Shown: positions 8,363 through 17,510 of the stretch, piece after piece | Layout of the letters: every line of letters begins with the position of its first letter | How positions within the stretch are numbered: the stretch's first letter is position 1 | Assembly (NCBI RefSeq): GCF_006094395.1 | Contig: NZ_CP035291.1 | Location: 496,001-560,000 of the forward strand | From: Staphylococcus haemolyticus | GTDB lineage: Bacteria; Bacillota; Bacilli; Staphylococcales; Staphylococcaceae | DNA: 64,000 nt | Direction of reading: 5' to 3' | Translations under genes and position numbers: made by a program | The notes under the pieces: generated by a model | Told to the model about the DNA's origin: nothing | Databases searched by the model: none | The model's input: the letters and a program-made list of their open reading frames with translations, nothing else

Positions 8363-10144
8363 ATGTCATTAGATTTACCTGTCATGTTAATCATTGTCTT
8401 ATTTTTAGCATTAGGCATATTTAGTCAATGGTTAGCGACACAGATTAAATGGCCATCAATTGTAGTCATGTCGATTGTGGGCTTATTGATTGGACCGATA
8501 TTGGGACTAGTTAACCCTCAAGAAACATTGGGAGCCGAAGTGTTTAGTCCGATTGTATCTTTAGCTGTAGCTGTCATTTTATTCGAAGGAAGTAGTAATT
8601 TAGACTTTCGTGAATTAAGTGGCATTTCTAAAGCGGTCATTCGAATTATTACTGTTGGCGCAGCTATATCATGGGTGCTCGGTGCGATTGCATTACATAA
8701 AATTTTAGATTTTCCAATCTCTGTTGCGGTTGTGATGGGCGGATTATTCTTGATTACAGGCCCAACCGTCATTCAGCCACTTCTTAAGCAAGCAAAGGTG
8801 CGTAAGAGTGTTGACTCTATTTTAAGATGGGAAAGTATCATATTAGATCCAATAGGACCGATACTCGCATTAACTGCGTTTTATGTTTATCAAATATTTG
8901 AACAAGGCTTTGGCGTTCAAATTATTTTAATCTTTATTTTGAAAATGATTATAACAGCCGTAATTGGATTCGGGGCATCATTCATTTTCAATTGGTTAAT
9001 CCAACGTGATTTTATTCCGCAAAATTTGATGCCATCGATTCAGTTAGTCTTTATTTTATTAGTCTTTAGTATTTGTGACCAAATATTACAAGAATCAGGA
9101 TTATTAGCCGTTACAATTTTCGGCTTAATGATGGCACGTTATAAGAGACATGATTTAATTTACAAGGAGTCAGATCATTTCATTGAAAATGCATCATCTA
9201 TTCTTGTATCCACCGTCTTTATTTTAATCACTTCGTCATTAACGTCATCTGTATTGATGGATGTCTTGTCATGGCAATTAGTGATTTTTGCGATTGCAAT
9301 GATTGTATTGGTACGTCCAATCTCTGTTTTATTATCAACAATAGGTACAGAAATCACGAAAAGAGAACGCGCTATTGTTGCAATGATGGCACCTCGAGGA
9401 ATTGTCGTTTTAACTGTGGCACAATTCTTTGGAGGATTATTCATGGATGATAATGTGAAAATGGCAAGTTATATCACGCCAGTGACGTTTGGACTAGTGT
9501 TTATTACGGTTGTCATTTACGGCTTTAGCTTTACGCCATTGAGTAAGTTGCTAGGTCTTGCTAGTACGGAACCACCAGGTGTCATTATAGTAGGAGAGAG
9601 TGAATTTTCATTCCATCTTGGTACGAAACTACATGAACATGATATTCCTATAATGGTATTTAATTTGTTTGAGAATACGTCGGAGAAGGCAGAAGAACTT
9701 GGCTTTGAAGTGTTTAAGGGAAATTTATTATCAAGTAGTGATCGAATATATGCGGATTTAATTCGTTATAATAAATGTCTATTAATGACTAAGTCGTTTA
9801 TTTTTAATAGTTTAGCGTTTAATGAATTGGTACCAGAGTTTGGATTGAATAATGTAAGTATGATGCCAGTGTCATTTACTGATGAACAGGCACGTAATAA
9901 CTTAAATGGTCCATTACGTAATCATATTTTATTTGATGAGTCACACAGTCCAAGATGGTTTGATAATACGATAATTAATAAGAATATTGTGGAGGTACTT
10001 GCAGAGGAATACGACACAATTACTGATCACGATATGATTATCTATCATGTTGATGATAATAGTGTTGTTTCATTTAATAAAAGTACTAAACCTATACCAC
10101 AATATGATCAAGGCACATACGGCATATTAAGAGATGTGTATTGA
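8363..10144 (+). CDS. CPA1-type cation:proton antiporter
   Basis: A 593-residue protein. The first ~400 residues form a Na+/H+ exchanger domain with about 12 membrane segments, including LFEGSSNLDFREL, the TGPTVIQPLL segment, and a RWESIILDPIGP stretch resembling the NhaP ion-binding helix. The remainder is cytoplasmic and begins with a Rossmann-like strand-turn (GVIIVGESEFSFHL), as in TrkA-N regulated antiporters. The start ATG 8363 has GAGGAAGGTG (8348-8357); the upstream TTG at 8336 lacks a ribosome site. It should exchange Na+ or K+ for protons in pH or salt homeostasis. A palindrome ATCAAAGTTTGAT lies 50 bp upstream (8300-8312). Confidence 0.85.
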   Translation: MSLDLPVMLIIVLFLALGIFSQWLATQIKWPSIVVMSIVGLLIGPILGLVNPQETLGAEVFSPIVSLAVAVILFEGSSNLDFRELSGISKAVIRIITVGAAISWVLGAIALHKILDFPISVAVVMGGLFLITGPTVIQPLLKQAKVRKSVDSILRWESIILDPIGPILALTAFYVYQIFEQGFGVQIILIFILKMIITAVIGFGASFIFNWLIQRDFIPQNLMPSIQLVFILLVFSICDQILQESGLLAVTIFGLMMARYKRHDLIYKESDHFIENASSILVSTVFILITSSLTSSVLMDVLSWQLVIFAIAMIVLVRPISVLLSTIGTEITKRERAIVAMMAPRGIVVLTVAQFFGGLFMDDNVKMASYITPVTFGLVFITVVIYGFSFTPLSKLLGLASTEPPGVIIVGESEFSFHLGTKLHEHDIPIMVFNLFENTSEKAEELGFEVFKGNLLSSSDRIYADLIRYNKCLLMTKSFIFNSLAFNELVPEFGLNNVSMMPVSFTDEQARNNLNGPLRNHILFDESHSPRWFDNTIINKNIVEVLAEEYDTITDHDMIIYHVDDNSVVSFNKSTKPIPQYDQGTYGILRDVY

Positions 10145-10281
10145 AAATAGTTTAAGTTATGTTTAATTAGAGGATTGTAAAGTAGTTCTTAAAAGTAATT
10201 CTTAAATGTTTTACATTTTAGAATTACTTACCTATTTATGTGCATTACCATCTGTTATTAAGAATAAATAAAATTTAAAAA

Positions 10282-10448
10282 GGGCTGGGACAAAAAAATG
10301 TCTCAGCCTACTTTATCATTTTGTCAGTAGCTGACTGATTTGAAAATGCGCTTGAATCAAGCTTTTTTCAAACCTAGTCATCCTTGACGGGGTAGGACAA
10401 CGAAATAAATTTTGAGAAAATATTATTTCTGTCCTACTCCCTTTTTTT
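10282..10448 (+). repeat. Structured intergenic repeat, copy 1
   Basis: A GC-richer block with three nested hairpins: GGCTGGGACA/TGTCTCAGCC, TTTGAAAA/TTTTCAAA enclosing GCTTG/CAAGC, and GGGGTAGGACA/TGTCCTACTCCC followed by seven T residues. It shares long blocks (AGTAGCTGACTGA, TGAAAATGCGCTT, AATCAAGCTTTTTTCA, CTAGTCATCCTTG) with the copy at 58683-58836. Elements beginning GGGCTGGGACA are common between staphylococcal genes. Both copies here sit between convergent genes and can act as terminators. Confidence 0.8.
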
Positions 10449-10469
10449 AGGGTGTCGTAAATATTTGTA

Positions 10470-12434
10470 TTAATTTAAGTATCTATCATGCATTAATAAT
10501 TTTAAGATGCGGATTTGTTCTTGGAGTACTTTACCGTCATTGGTATCTCTAATTTTTTTACGTTGTAATTCTTCGTCTACAACACGACGTACTGATAATT
10601 CATCTGCACCATCTGATAGTACTTTATCTCTTGAATCAAAATGTTGATGTGCGACTAATTGCATGCCAAATGAATTGTAAAGTAATGTATAACCCGCAAT
10701 ACCTGTCGTTTTTTGATATGCTTTTGAGAATCCACCATCGATAACTAACATTTTACCATCTGCTTTAATAGGGTCTTCGCCATCTATTTCTTTAACAGGT
10801 GTATGTCCATTAATAATTCTTCCTTCATCTGGATTGAGACCGAAGTCTTTTAACATTTTGCGAATCATATCAACATCTTCTCGTAGATAATAATATGGAT
10901 TCTTAGGTTCTTTATGAGATGCTTTATCTTCAATAAAGTAACGTTCAAATGTTGTCATCGCTCTTTTTCCAAAAAGTGAACTATATTTACCAGTCCATAA
11001 ATACCACACTAAATCTGTTGATAGATCATCAGTGATTTCTTTGTAGTCATATGCATAACGTACATGTCTTTCAAATACGTCTAATAGGTCACGTCCTTTA
11101 TGTTGTTCACCTTCAATTTCGAATGATTCCATTTCTCCATTCTCATCAACAGGGATACAACCATGAATAAGAAGGTTGCCATTATATGGAAGGTAAAGTT
11201 TCCCTTTCTTCATCAAGAACGACATGTGACGTTTCAATTTCTCAGATTGTTGGAAAGAAAGTAGGAGTTTATTCATAACTTCTTCTTCCTCAGGTAGTAA
11301 TTTACCAGGATCTTGTGGGTCCACAGTACTGAAACATGTATCTTTTAAAGGATATGTTTTACCGTAAATCGTGATTTCATTCGTATCATAGTTGACCTTT
11401 TCCAAGACTAAACGGTCTTCCATTTCAAAGGTAGAACGACGCTTGATAATTGGCATTTCTAGTTTGAATTGAATCATCGCAATGGCTTGATGAATCTTAG
11501 TGATTTGACTTTCTTCAAGTTTAGATAGTCCAACTGGTTTATCAGGACGTTTCTTAGGTTTGAATGCAGGGTTCTCGCCATTATAATGTTCTTCGGCAAG
11601 TGTTAATAACGGGCGTAAATTAATTCCGTAAGCATCTTCGATGATGTCTAAATTATCGTATCGTGCACATATGCGAAGTAGGTTAGCTAAACAAGCTTTA
11701 GAACCTGCATATGCACCTATCCATAAGACATCGTGGTTTCCCCACTGAATATCCACAGAGTGATAATTGATTAACGTATCCATAATCTTATCTGGTTGAG
11801 GACCACGGTCGTATATATCACCAACTACATGAAGATGATCAACAACTAGACGTTGGATACTATAAGATAAACCAATAATTAAGTCGTCAGATTGTTCTAA
11901 CTCGATAATTTGATTTACTAGTGTTTCATAGTATGATTTTTTATTGTTGAATTCGTTATTTTTATAAAGTAACTCTTCAACGATATATGTATATTCTTTA
12001 GGTAACGCTTTACGTAATTTTGAGCGTGTATATTTTGATGAACAATAAGTAATTAAATCAATTAATTGTTCAATTGTAGTAATATACCAAACATTTAATT
12101 TTCCCTTCGAATCGAAGTTATTTTTCACAAGTTTTAATTTTTCTTCAGGGTAATAAACGAGGGCAGCTAAGTCATCGATTTCTTTTTGGGATAATGTCTT
12201 TGCATAAAGGTCGTTTATTTTTGAACGAACATTACCAGACCCATTACGTAATACATGTTGGAACGATTCATATTCACCATGAAGGTCACTGACAAAGTGT
12301 TCAGTACCTTTTGGTAATTCTAGAATAGACTCTAAATTGACAATTTCTGTTGCTAACTTCTCAGGACTATCAAATTGTTGTGATAATAAATCTAAATATT
12401 TCTCTCGTAATTCACTTTCAGTCGTTTGTGTCAT
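10470..12434 (-). CDS. fbp: Class III fructose-1,6-bisphosphatase
   Basis: A 654-residue gluconeogenic enzyme that hydrolyses fructose 1,6-bisphosphate to fructose 6-phosphate, of the class III family restricted mainly to Firmicutes. The calcineurin-like metallophosphatase motifs are in order: [33 protein letters not shown] and NGHTPV. Length matches Bacillus and Staphylococcus Fbp. The ribosome site AGGAGTG precedes ATG 12434. It is monocistronic. Confidence 0.95.
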   Translation of the reverse strand: MTQTTESELREKYLDLLSQQFDSPEKLATEIVNLESILELPKGTEHFVSDLHGEYESFQHVLRNGSGNVRSKINDLYAKTLSQKEIDDLAALVYYPEEKLKLVKNNFDSKGKLNVWYITTIEQLIDLITYCSSKYTRSKLRKALPKEYTYIVEELLYKNNEFNNKKSYYETLVNQIIELEQSDDLIIGLSYSIQRLVVDHLHVVGDIYDRGPQPDKIMDTLINYHSVDIQWGNHDVLWIGAYAGSKACLANLLRICARYDNLDIIEDAYGINLRPLLTLAEEHYNGENPAFKPKKRPDKPVGLSKLEESQITKIHQAIAMIQFKLEMPIIKRRSTFEMEDRLVLEKVNYDTNEITIYGKTYPLKDTCFSTVDPQDPGKLLPEEEEVMNKLLLSFQQSEKLKRHMSFLMKKGKLYLPYNGNLLIHGCIPVDENGEMESFEIEGEQHKGRDLLDVFERHVRYAYDYKEITDDLSTDLVWYLWTGKYSSLFGKRAMTTFERYFIEDKASHKEPKNPYYYLREDVDMIRKMLKDFGLNPDEGRIINGHTPVKEIDGEDPIKADGKMLVIDGGFSKAYQKTTGIAGYTLLYNSFGMQLVAHQHFDSRDKVLSDGADELSVRRVVDEELQRKKIRDTNDGKVLQEQIRILKLLMHDRYLN

Positions 12435-12581
12435 CTAATTTCACTCCTGTTTGGAATTGATATTCATATGGGAAGATATGTCATAAAACCGCTTACATTA
12501 ATTATCTTTAAAAAACACTACTTTTTCAATGGTGATGCTTAAAATGTCAGAATTAATTCTAAAATACTACTATTTAATAAA

Positions 12582-12616
12582 AAAGCCTCAGTCACCAATG
12601 AATTCTGAGGCTTTCA
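12582..12616 (-). terminator. dedA terminator
   Basis: AAAGCCTCAG (12582-12591) pairs with CTGAGGCTTT (12605-12614). On the minus strand the stem is followed by TTTTTATT, ending the DedA gene just before fbp begins. Confidence 0.75.
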
Positions 12617-12620
12617 CGTA

Positions 12621-13235
12621 TTACTTGACGCGGTTTCTATTTTTAAAGAATATTCTATAAAGCACGTAAAGAACTGCAAGAATAATAATCACGTACATAA
12701 TGTATGAGTATGTGTGTAAACCAGCCATTAGGGCATCGAAACTACCACTTAGCATACGGCCTAATAAGATTAGGGCGAAGTTCCAAATTGTAGTGCCTAA
12801 TAATGATAATACTGCGAACGTAACGACATTCATTTTATTGATACCAGCAGGAATTGTGATTAATACACGTAATACTGGAATGAAGCGACATAATAATACT
12901 GCCCATGCTCCATAACGTTTAAACCAGTCATTTGCGCGCCTTACATCTTTACCTTTAAGTTTAAACCATTTACCATGTTTATCTACAAAACGATAAATAC
13001 TTTCTTCGTTAATTAAACGGCATAAATAATATAGGATTAATAATCCAATAAATGATGCGATTGTTGATATAAGGAATAAAATTGGTATTGATAAACCCGA
13101 CTTAACTGACATTAAACCAGCAAAGGTAAGAATGATTTCAGATGGGACAACAGGTAAAACATTCTCTAATAAGATGAGAATAAAGATTGCTGTATAACCC
13201 CACTTACTTATAAAATCAGTGATTAATTGTTCCAT
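12621..13235 (-). CDS. DedA-family membrane protein
   Basis: A 204-residue DedA/SNARE-associated (VTT domain) protein with about five hydrophobic segments. The family signature is visible as ENVLPVVPSEIILTFAG near residues 25-41 and CRFIPVLRVLITIPAG near residues 117-132. DedA proteins are lipid flippase-like membrane proteins needed for membrane homeostasis. The length is standard, and AAGGAGTT precedes ATG 13235. Confidence 0.88.
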   Translation of the reverse strand: MEQLITDFISKWGYTAIFILILLENVLPVVPSEIILTFAGLMSVKSGLSIPILFLISTIASFIGLLILYYLCRLINEESIYRFVDKHGKWFKLKGKDVRRANDWFKRYGAWAVLLCRFIPVLRVLITIPAGINKMNVVTFAVLSLLGTTIWNFALILLGRMLSGSFDALMAGLHTYSYIMYVIIILAVLYVLYRIFFKNRNRVK

Positions 13236-13283
13236 TTATATTCAAGAACTCCTTTTATTAAAAGCATTATTTGTGAAATTAAA

Positions 13284-13324
13284 AATTCATAGTAAATTTA
13301 TTATAATAAAATTTACTATGAATT
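13284..13324 (-). terminator. Terminator of the thi operon
   Basis: A perfect 16-bp inverted repeat, AATTCATAGTAAATTT (13284-13299) and AAATTTACTATGAATT (13309-13324), with a 9-base loop. On the minus strand it lies just after thiF and is followed by TTTTTAATTT. The stem is unusually AT-rich, so an additional role as a protein site cannot be excluded. Confidence 0.65.
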
Positions 13325-13348
13325 GCTTGTATAAACCTATGTGTATTT

Positions 13349-14347
13349 TTATTTTAGAGCTTTTAAATAAGAATGATACAACTTAAATGCTTCTTCATCA
13401 TCTTCGATGCCATAAACATTCATACGTCCATCTTTAAATAAGGTAATTTCATAATCGTCATCTTTAATTAATTTTGCGAAAGAAGTGGACTTTACAATTT
13501 CACCGGGAAGGTGATGTGCATGTTCAAATATGCTTGACTGATATCTAAAGAGATACGTACGTCCACATAAGCTTTCAATATGCTGTTGGTGTTTCGTTTC
13601 TAAGAGTGAGTAGTTTTGATTCGTACATACCTCACAGGCGTGATCTTTCAATATATCGACGTTCATCGCTTTATAATCGATATGCCACGTATCAATAGTG
13701 ATTAATTTTTTTGAAAAGCCTTCCCCAGATAGGTAACGAAGTACTTCTGCAACTTCATAACTTGCTACTTGCGTAATAATAGTCGGTAGTACGCCATTAA
13801 TCGCACAACTTTCGCCACTTGATGGCATTTGTTTTAATAGACATTTTAGACATGGCCCTTTGAAATCAATGCCATAAACCGTTCCTTTATTGCCGACAGC
13901 AGCACCATATACCCAAGGGATTTGATACTTGTGACACACTTCATTGATGAGATAACGAATTTTAAAATGATCCATCCCATCGATAACGATATCTGGTTTA
14001 ACTTCATCTAATATATCTTCAATATTGTTTGAAGTTATTTCTTGATAATATGTTTGTACGTCTACATGATGATTGATACGTGCAATATGTTCTTTTATTG
14101 CGTGGACTTTTGGTACCATATTTAGTGCGTCATCTTCAGTATAAAGCGCTTGTCGATGTAGATTAGACGTTTCAACAATATCCATATCAACAATTGTGAT
14201 TTGATGTGCCCCCATACGAGCAAGTAGCTCGGCAACATGACTACCTAATGCACCGGCTCCTAAGATAAGCAACTTTGCATTAGAGAGGGCATGCTGTCCT
14301 TGTTCACCAAAAGGAGAAAATCTCATTTGACGATTGTAACGTTGCAT
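13349..14347 (-). CDS. thiF: ThiF, sulfur carrier adenylyltransferase
   Basis: An E1-like enzyme of 332 residues that adenylates the C-terminal glycine of ThiS. The nucleotide-binding loop GAGALGSHVAELLARMG is at residues about 31-47, and zinc-binding cysteine pairs appear as CLKCL and CEVC. The start shares one base with the thiG stop codon (TAATG), showing translational coupling. MoeB is the close alternative, but position in the thi operon decides for ThiF. Confidence 0.9.
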   Translation of the reverse strand: MQRYNRQMRFSPFGEQGQHALSNAKLLILGAGALGSHVAELLARMGAHQITIVDMDIVETSNLHRQALYTEDDALNMVPKVHAIKEHIARINHHVDVQTYYQEITSNNIEDILDEVKPDIVIDGMDHFKIRYLINEVCHKYQIPWVYGAAVGNKGTVYGIDFKGPCLKCLLKQMPSSGESCAINGVLPTIITQVASYEVAEVLRYLSGEGFSKKLITIDTWHIDYKAMNVDILKDHACEVCTNQNYSLLETKHQQHIESLCGRTYLFRYQSSIFEHAHHLPGEIVKSTSFAKLIKDDDYEITLFKDGRMNVYGIEDDEEAFKLYHSYLKALK

Positions 14348-15114
14348 TATAAGAATCCTAAACCTTCAGTTGGGCTTGATGCTTGCGCAGTATATTTAAC
14401 TGGGATTCGTCCTGCTTCATAAGACAAGCGACCAGCATGAATACCTAATTTCATTGCTTCTGCCATCTTCACAGGATCTTTCGCACCTGATACAGCTGTA
14501 TTGAGTAGAATACCGTCAGCCCCTAATTCCATCGCATGACATGCATCTTTCGGAGAACCAATACCAGCATCAACGATAACTGGCACATTTGAGTTTTTAA
14601 TAATGTAACTTAAATTAAGTTGGTTGTTTATGCCGCGACCTGTACCGATTGGTGAAGCTAATGGCATAACAGCATGTACACCTAAATCTTCTAAACGTTT
14701 AGCTAACACAACGTCGTTAGAAATATATGGACAAACAATGTAGCCACGTTCTAGCAATACTTTGCAAGCTTCATATGTTTCAAACGGATCAGGTAATAAT
14801 GTTTCATCATCTCCGATAACTTCAACTTTAATCATGTCACAAACACCGGCATGTTTAGCGATTTCTGCGATGCGAATGGCTTCTTCAGCAGTTTTTGCGC
14901 CAGCAGTATTTGGAAAAGTGATAAAGTCTTTTAGATTAATATTTGCGAGTGGATTAGGTAAATTCTTGTCATACAAATTCATACGTCTTACTGCGAAAGT
15001 AAGTACATTTGTTTCTGAAGCTTTAATCGCTTCTGTTTGTACGTCTTCATTTTCAAACTTTCCTGTACCTAGTAATAAACGAGAATGTAATTCTAAATTT
15101 CCAATTTTAAACAT
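14347..15114 (-). CDS. thiG: ThiG, thiazole synthase
   Basis: A 255-residue TIM-barrel enzyme that forms the thiazole phosphate from deoxyxylulose phosphate, dehydroglycine and ThiS thiocarboxylate. The segment MIKVEVIGD carries the Schiff-base lysine, and [12 protein letters not shown] and VDAGIGSP are the phosphate-binding loops. I place the start at 15114, one base after the thiS stop, because the ribosome site GGAGGCGG lies in the end of thiS; an upstream in-frame codon at 15132 precedes this site. Confidence 0.93.
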   Translation of the reverse strand: MFKIGNLELHSRLLLGTGKFENEDVQTEAIKASETNVLTFAVRRMNLYDKNLPNPLANINLKDFITFPNTAGAKTAEEAIRIAEIAKHAGVCDMIKVEVIGDDETLLPDPFETYEACKVLLERGYIVCPYISNDVVLAKRLEDLGVHAVMPLASPIGTGRGINNQLNLSYIIKNSNVPVIVDAGIGSPKDACHAMELGADGILLNTAVSGAKDPVKMAEAMKLGIHAGRLSYEAGRIPVKYTAQASSPTEGLGFL

Positions 15115-15115
15115 T

Positions 15116-15316
15116 TTATCCGCCTCCAACAAATTCTAATAATTCTAATTGATCATCTTCACGTACTGTGTGTTGATGATAATCTTCTTGTTTAATTAAT
15201 GTTTTATTATGTTCAACAATGACACGTTCTGGGTCTAATTCTAAAGAGACAAGCACTTGATGAATGGATTGCTCAGTATTGAACGTGAATGCATCGCCAT
15301 TAATAATGCATTTCAT
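15116..15316 (-). CDS. thiS: ThiS, sulfur carrier protein
   Basis: A 66-residue ubiquitin-fold protein that ends in Gly-Gly-Gly, the tail that ThiF adenylates and converts to thiocarboxylate for ThiG. The start ATG 15316 has AAGGAGGT upstream and lies inside the end of thiO (17-base overlap). Length is that of the family. Confidence 0.93.
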   Translation of the reverse strand: MKCIINGDAFTFNTEQSIHQVLVSLELDPERVIVEHNKTLIKQEDYHQHTVREDDQLELLEFVGGG

Positions 15317-16415
15317 GATTTAACCTCCTTGAGACATTGAAAGATTCATAGCGAGTTGGTTTGACTCCAGTTAATAGCCAGTTTGCGATGTCACGACCAA
15401 TAACAGGGGACAATAAAATACCGTTCCGATAATGGCCGGTAATGACATATAAACCATCGTCAACCCGGTCCATAATTGGTAATTCGCCGTCCGTATATGG
15501 ACGTACGCCAGACCACTGTTTAATGATATGTGCGTTTGCAAGTTCAGGTATACGTTCTGTCGCATAGTGTTTTAACCATGAGACGCCTTGTTCCGTATTA
15601 CCCACAGAATAATTATCAAATTCGCTAGTAGCACCAATTAAGTAACGATTAGGCGCTTTCGGAACTATATAGCATCCATTAGTCATGAATACTGTTTGTT
15701 TTAAATTTAAATGGTCATGTTCCATGAGAAGAACTTCGCCCTTAACGCCGACAACCACACGAGGCAATTGATATTGTTTTAATAATTGAGATGACCATGC
15801 ACCACTTGCCACTATGACTTTCTTCGCATATAAATCACCTTGAGATGAAACGATTTGATAGTAACCATTCTGCCGAATAATATCTGTTACATTTGTATTG
15901 AAGTAGCGCGAAATACGACGCTGTTGTAAGGATTTAAATAACGCTTTCGTATAATGATTTGCATTGATTTGTCCATCATTTGGAATGTAGATTGCCATTT
16001 CAGATGCAGTGACATTTCCTTCAGTTAAATCTGCTAGTTCATCCTCTGAAAGTTCAACCACATCGTTATCGAGTGCATGTAAAAATTGAAATTGTGAACG
16101 TAAATGCGCCACATCATCAATTTGATTTGCGATTTTAATCAATCCTGATGCTTGATATTGAATATCTATTCCAGTTTCATCTTGGAGTGTTTCGCATAAT
16201 TCAGGAAAACATTCACGTGACTCTAGAGCGAGACGAAATAAGTCGCTGTCTTCTGTAAATTCATTTTGTGCACCTAACATGCCTCCAGCTTTATATGAAG
16301 CATGTTTACCAGGTATATCACGGTCGACAATTGCAATGTCGAGTTGCGTATGACTGAGGTGTCTCGCAATGGACATTCCGATAATACCAGAACCAACAAT
16401 AAGTACGTCATGCAT
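15300..16415 (-). CDS. thiO: ThiO, glycine oxidase
   Basis: An FAD-dependent D-amino-acid-oxidase-fold enzyme, 371 residues, that oxidises glycine to the dehydroglycine needed by ThiG. The N-terminal dinucleotide motif VGSGIIGMSIARHL is at residues about 7-20, and the C-terminal GHYRNGILLSPVIG closes the FAD site. Use of ThiO rather than ThiH implies an oxygen-dependent thiazole route. The start overlaps the end of tenI by eight bases. Confidence 0.92.
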   Translation of the reverse strand: MHDVLIVGSGIIGMSIARHLSHTQLDIAIVDRDIPGKHASYKAGGMLGAQNEFTEDSDLFRLALESRECFPELCETLQDETGIDIQYQASGLIKIANQIDDVAHLRSQFQFLHALDNDVVELSEDELADLTEGNVTASEMAIYIPNDGQINANHYTKALFKSLQQRRISRYFNTNVTDIIRQNGYYQIVSSQGDLYAKKVIVASGAWSSQLLKQYQLPRVVVGVKGEVLLMEHDHLNLKQTVFMTNGCYIVPKAPNRYLIGATSEFDNYSVGNTEQGVSWLKHYATERIPELANAHIIKQWSGVRPYTDGELPIMDRVDDGLYVITGHYRNGILLSPVIGRDIANWLLTGVKPTRYESFNVSRRLNHEMHY

Positions 16416-17001
16416 CTTTCAACCACTCCTTTCGTAAATGTTGAATTTGTTGTAAAGATGCGCTCATAAAATAAGAAATTGCACAAATTCCTGCAAAGCC
16501 ATTTGGAAGCCGTTGTATCGTATCTTCAGTAATACCTCCTATGGCATAGACTGGAATCGGAACTTGTAACACGGCTTTGATTTCAGACATTGATCTAGGT
16601 TGCTGATTTGGCTTAGAAGCCGTGGTAAATATATGACCATAAAAGACATAATCTAATTGATGTTGATAAGCTTGTTTCACCGAGTTAATAGTATGTGTCG
16701 ACATGCTTACTTCAACATCAGGATGTTGCGCTTTATAATCAAACGCTAGTGTGTCCATTTCTCGACAGTGCAAGCGTTTAAGTGTCAAGGATTCTAATAA
16801 GTCAACATCGCTATGGATAATAATTTTGTCTTTAGGGAAACCAGCAGCGATTAATTTTTCTAAAAAGGAAAATAAATCATCACTAGACATAGGCGTACGA
16901 AATAGTAAACCATCGATGCCTTTACTAATTTCAATGAAGTGTTGTAAGTCTGCTTCTGTTAAATGTTTATAAGTTGTTATCGCAATAAAGATGTCTATCA
17001 C
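16408..17001 (-). CDS. tenI: TenI, thiazole tautomerase / ThiE-like
   Basis: A 197-residue TIM-barrel protein of the ThiE/TenI family. The segments VSMSTHTINSVKQA and YVFYGHIFTTASKP, together with the IGGIT phosphate loop, fit TenI, which aromatises the thiazole made by ThiG. As first gene of the operon it sits directly behind the TPP riboswitch. The start is GTG 17001 with TAGGGG upstream. Thiamine-phosphate synthase activity (ThiE) is a less likely alternative. Confidence 0.85.
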   Translation of the reverse strand: MIDIFIAITTYKHLTEADLQHFIEISKGIDGLLFRTPMSSDDLFSFLEKLIAAGFPKDKIIIHSDVDLLESLTLKRLHCREMDTLAFDYKAQHPDVEVSMSTHTINSVKQAYQHQLDYVFYGHIFTTASKPNQQPRSMSEIKAVLQVPIPVYAIGGITEDTIQRLPNGFAGICAISYFMSASLQQIQHLRKEWLKDA

Positions 17002-17010
17002 CCCTAATAA

Positions 17011-17047
17011 ATGAAAAAACGCTATCTCCTTCGTAGGAAATAGCGTT
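17011..17047 (-). terminator. Riboswitch-controlled terminator
   Basis: On the minus strand AACGCTATTTCCT pairs with AGGAGATAGCGTT (17018-17030 with 17035-17047; one mismatch) and is followed by T5. Its 5' arm and loop contain ATTTCCTACG, complementary to the CGTAGGAAA that ends the TPP aptamer. The two pairings exclude each other, as expected for an expression platform. Confidence 0.8.
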
Positions 17048-17073
17048 AGTCTCTATGTAACGATATGTGTAAG

Positions 17074-17166
17074 CCACTTTCCTACGCCAGTACAAACTGG
17101 ATCAGGTTCCAGGAATTATAAAGTTCTTTCTTTACTCTCAGCCTTAAACAAAGGCACTTCCAGTGG
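17074..17166 (-). promoter_or_regulatory. TPP riboswitch (THI element)
   Basis: Read on the minus strand, the element has the thiamine pyrophosphate aptamer signatures: GGCTGAGAGTAAAG, then GAACCTGATCCAG, then CTGGCGTAGGAAAG, closed by a P1 helix of CCACT with AGTGG. It controls the tenI-thiO-thiS-thiG-thiF operon, turning it off when thiamine pyrophosphate is plentiful. Confidence 0.95.
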
Positions 17167-17347
17167 ATAAATTATCTATTTAATTTTAAATAATAATAAG
17201 TCGCGTTTCATTTCAAGTTCATTCTACAATTTTTTTAAATGGAGTTCAAATTTTAATGAATATTGAGATTGCAAAGCGTAAATACGAATTTAGTGAATAA
17301 AGTAACCAACGATGTACAATTTAATAAAAGAACTTTTAAATAAGATA

Positions 17348-17376
17348 TTGAAAACGATTTCAAAAACTGGTAATAT
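17348..17376 (+). promoter_or_regulatory. Promoter with overlapping cre site
   Basis: TTGAAA (17348-17353) and TAATAT (17371-17376) are 17 bp apart. TTGAAAACGATTTCA (17348-17362) fits the CcpA consensus WTGNAANCGNWNNCA at every fixed position and covers the -35. Expression of the following transporter should therefore be repressed by preferred sugars. The remaining 17167-17510 region holds only this promoter, a small hairpin (17395-17416) and the AT-rich leader. Confidence 0.7.
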
Positions 17377-17510
17377 TATTAAAAATAAATGCTGAAACCT
17401 TATGATGGTAAGGGTTTTAAGGGAGTTATTTTTACAAATAGGGAGTCTCGTGATTATATTAGACAATATATTTAGAATCAACAAATTAAAGGAAGTAGGA
17501 AAAAGAGGAT

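Noticed and set aside
13284-13324. AT-rich 16-bp inverted repeat read as an operator of dedA
   Set aside because: It lies downstream of the dedA start on the opposite side and is followed by a T-run on the minus strand, so a thi operon terminator explains it better.
16274-16486. Minus-strand frame across the thiO-tenI junction
   Set aside because: It is an alternative frame over two overlapping recognised genes and has no start signal.
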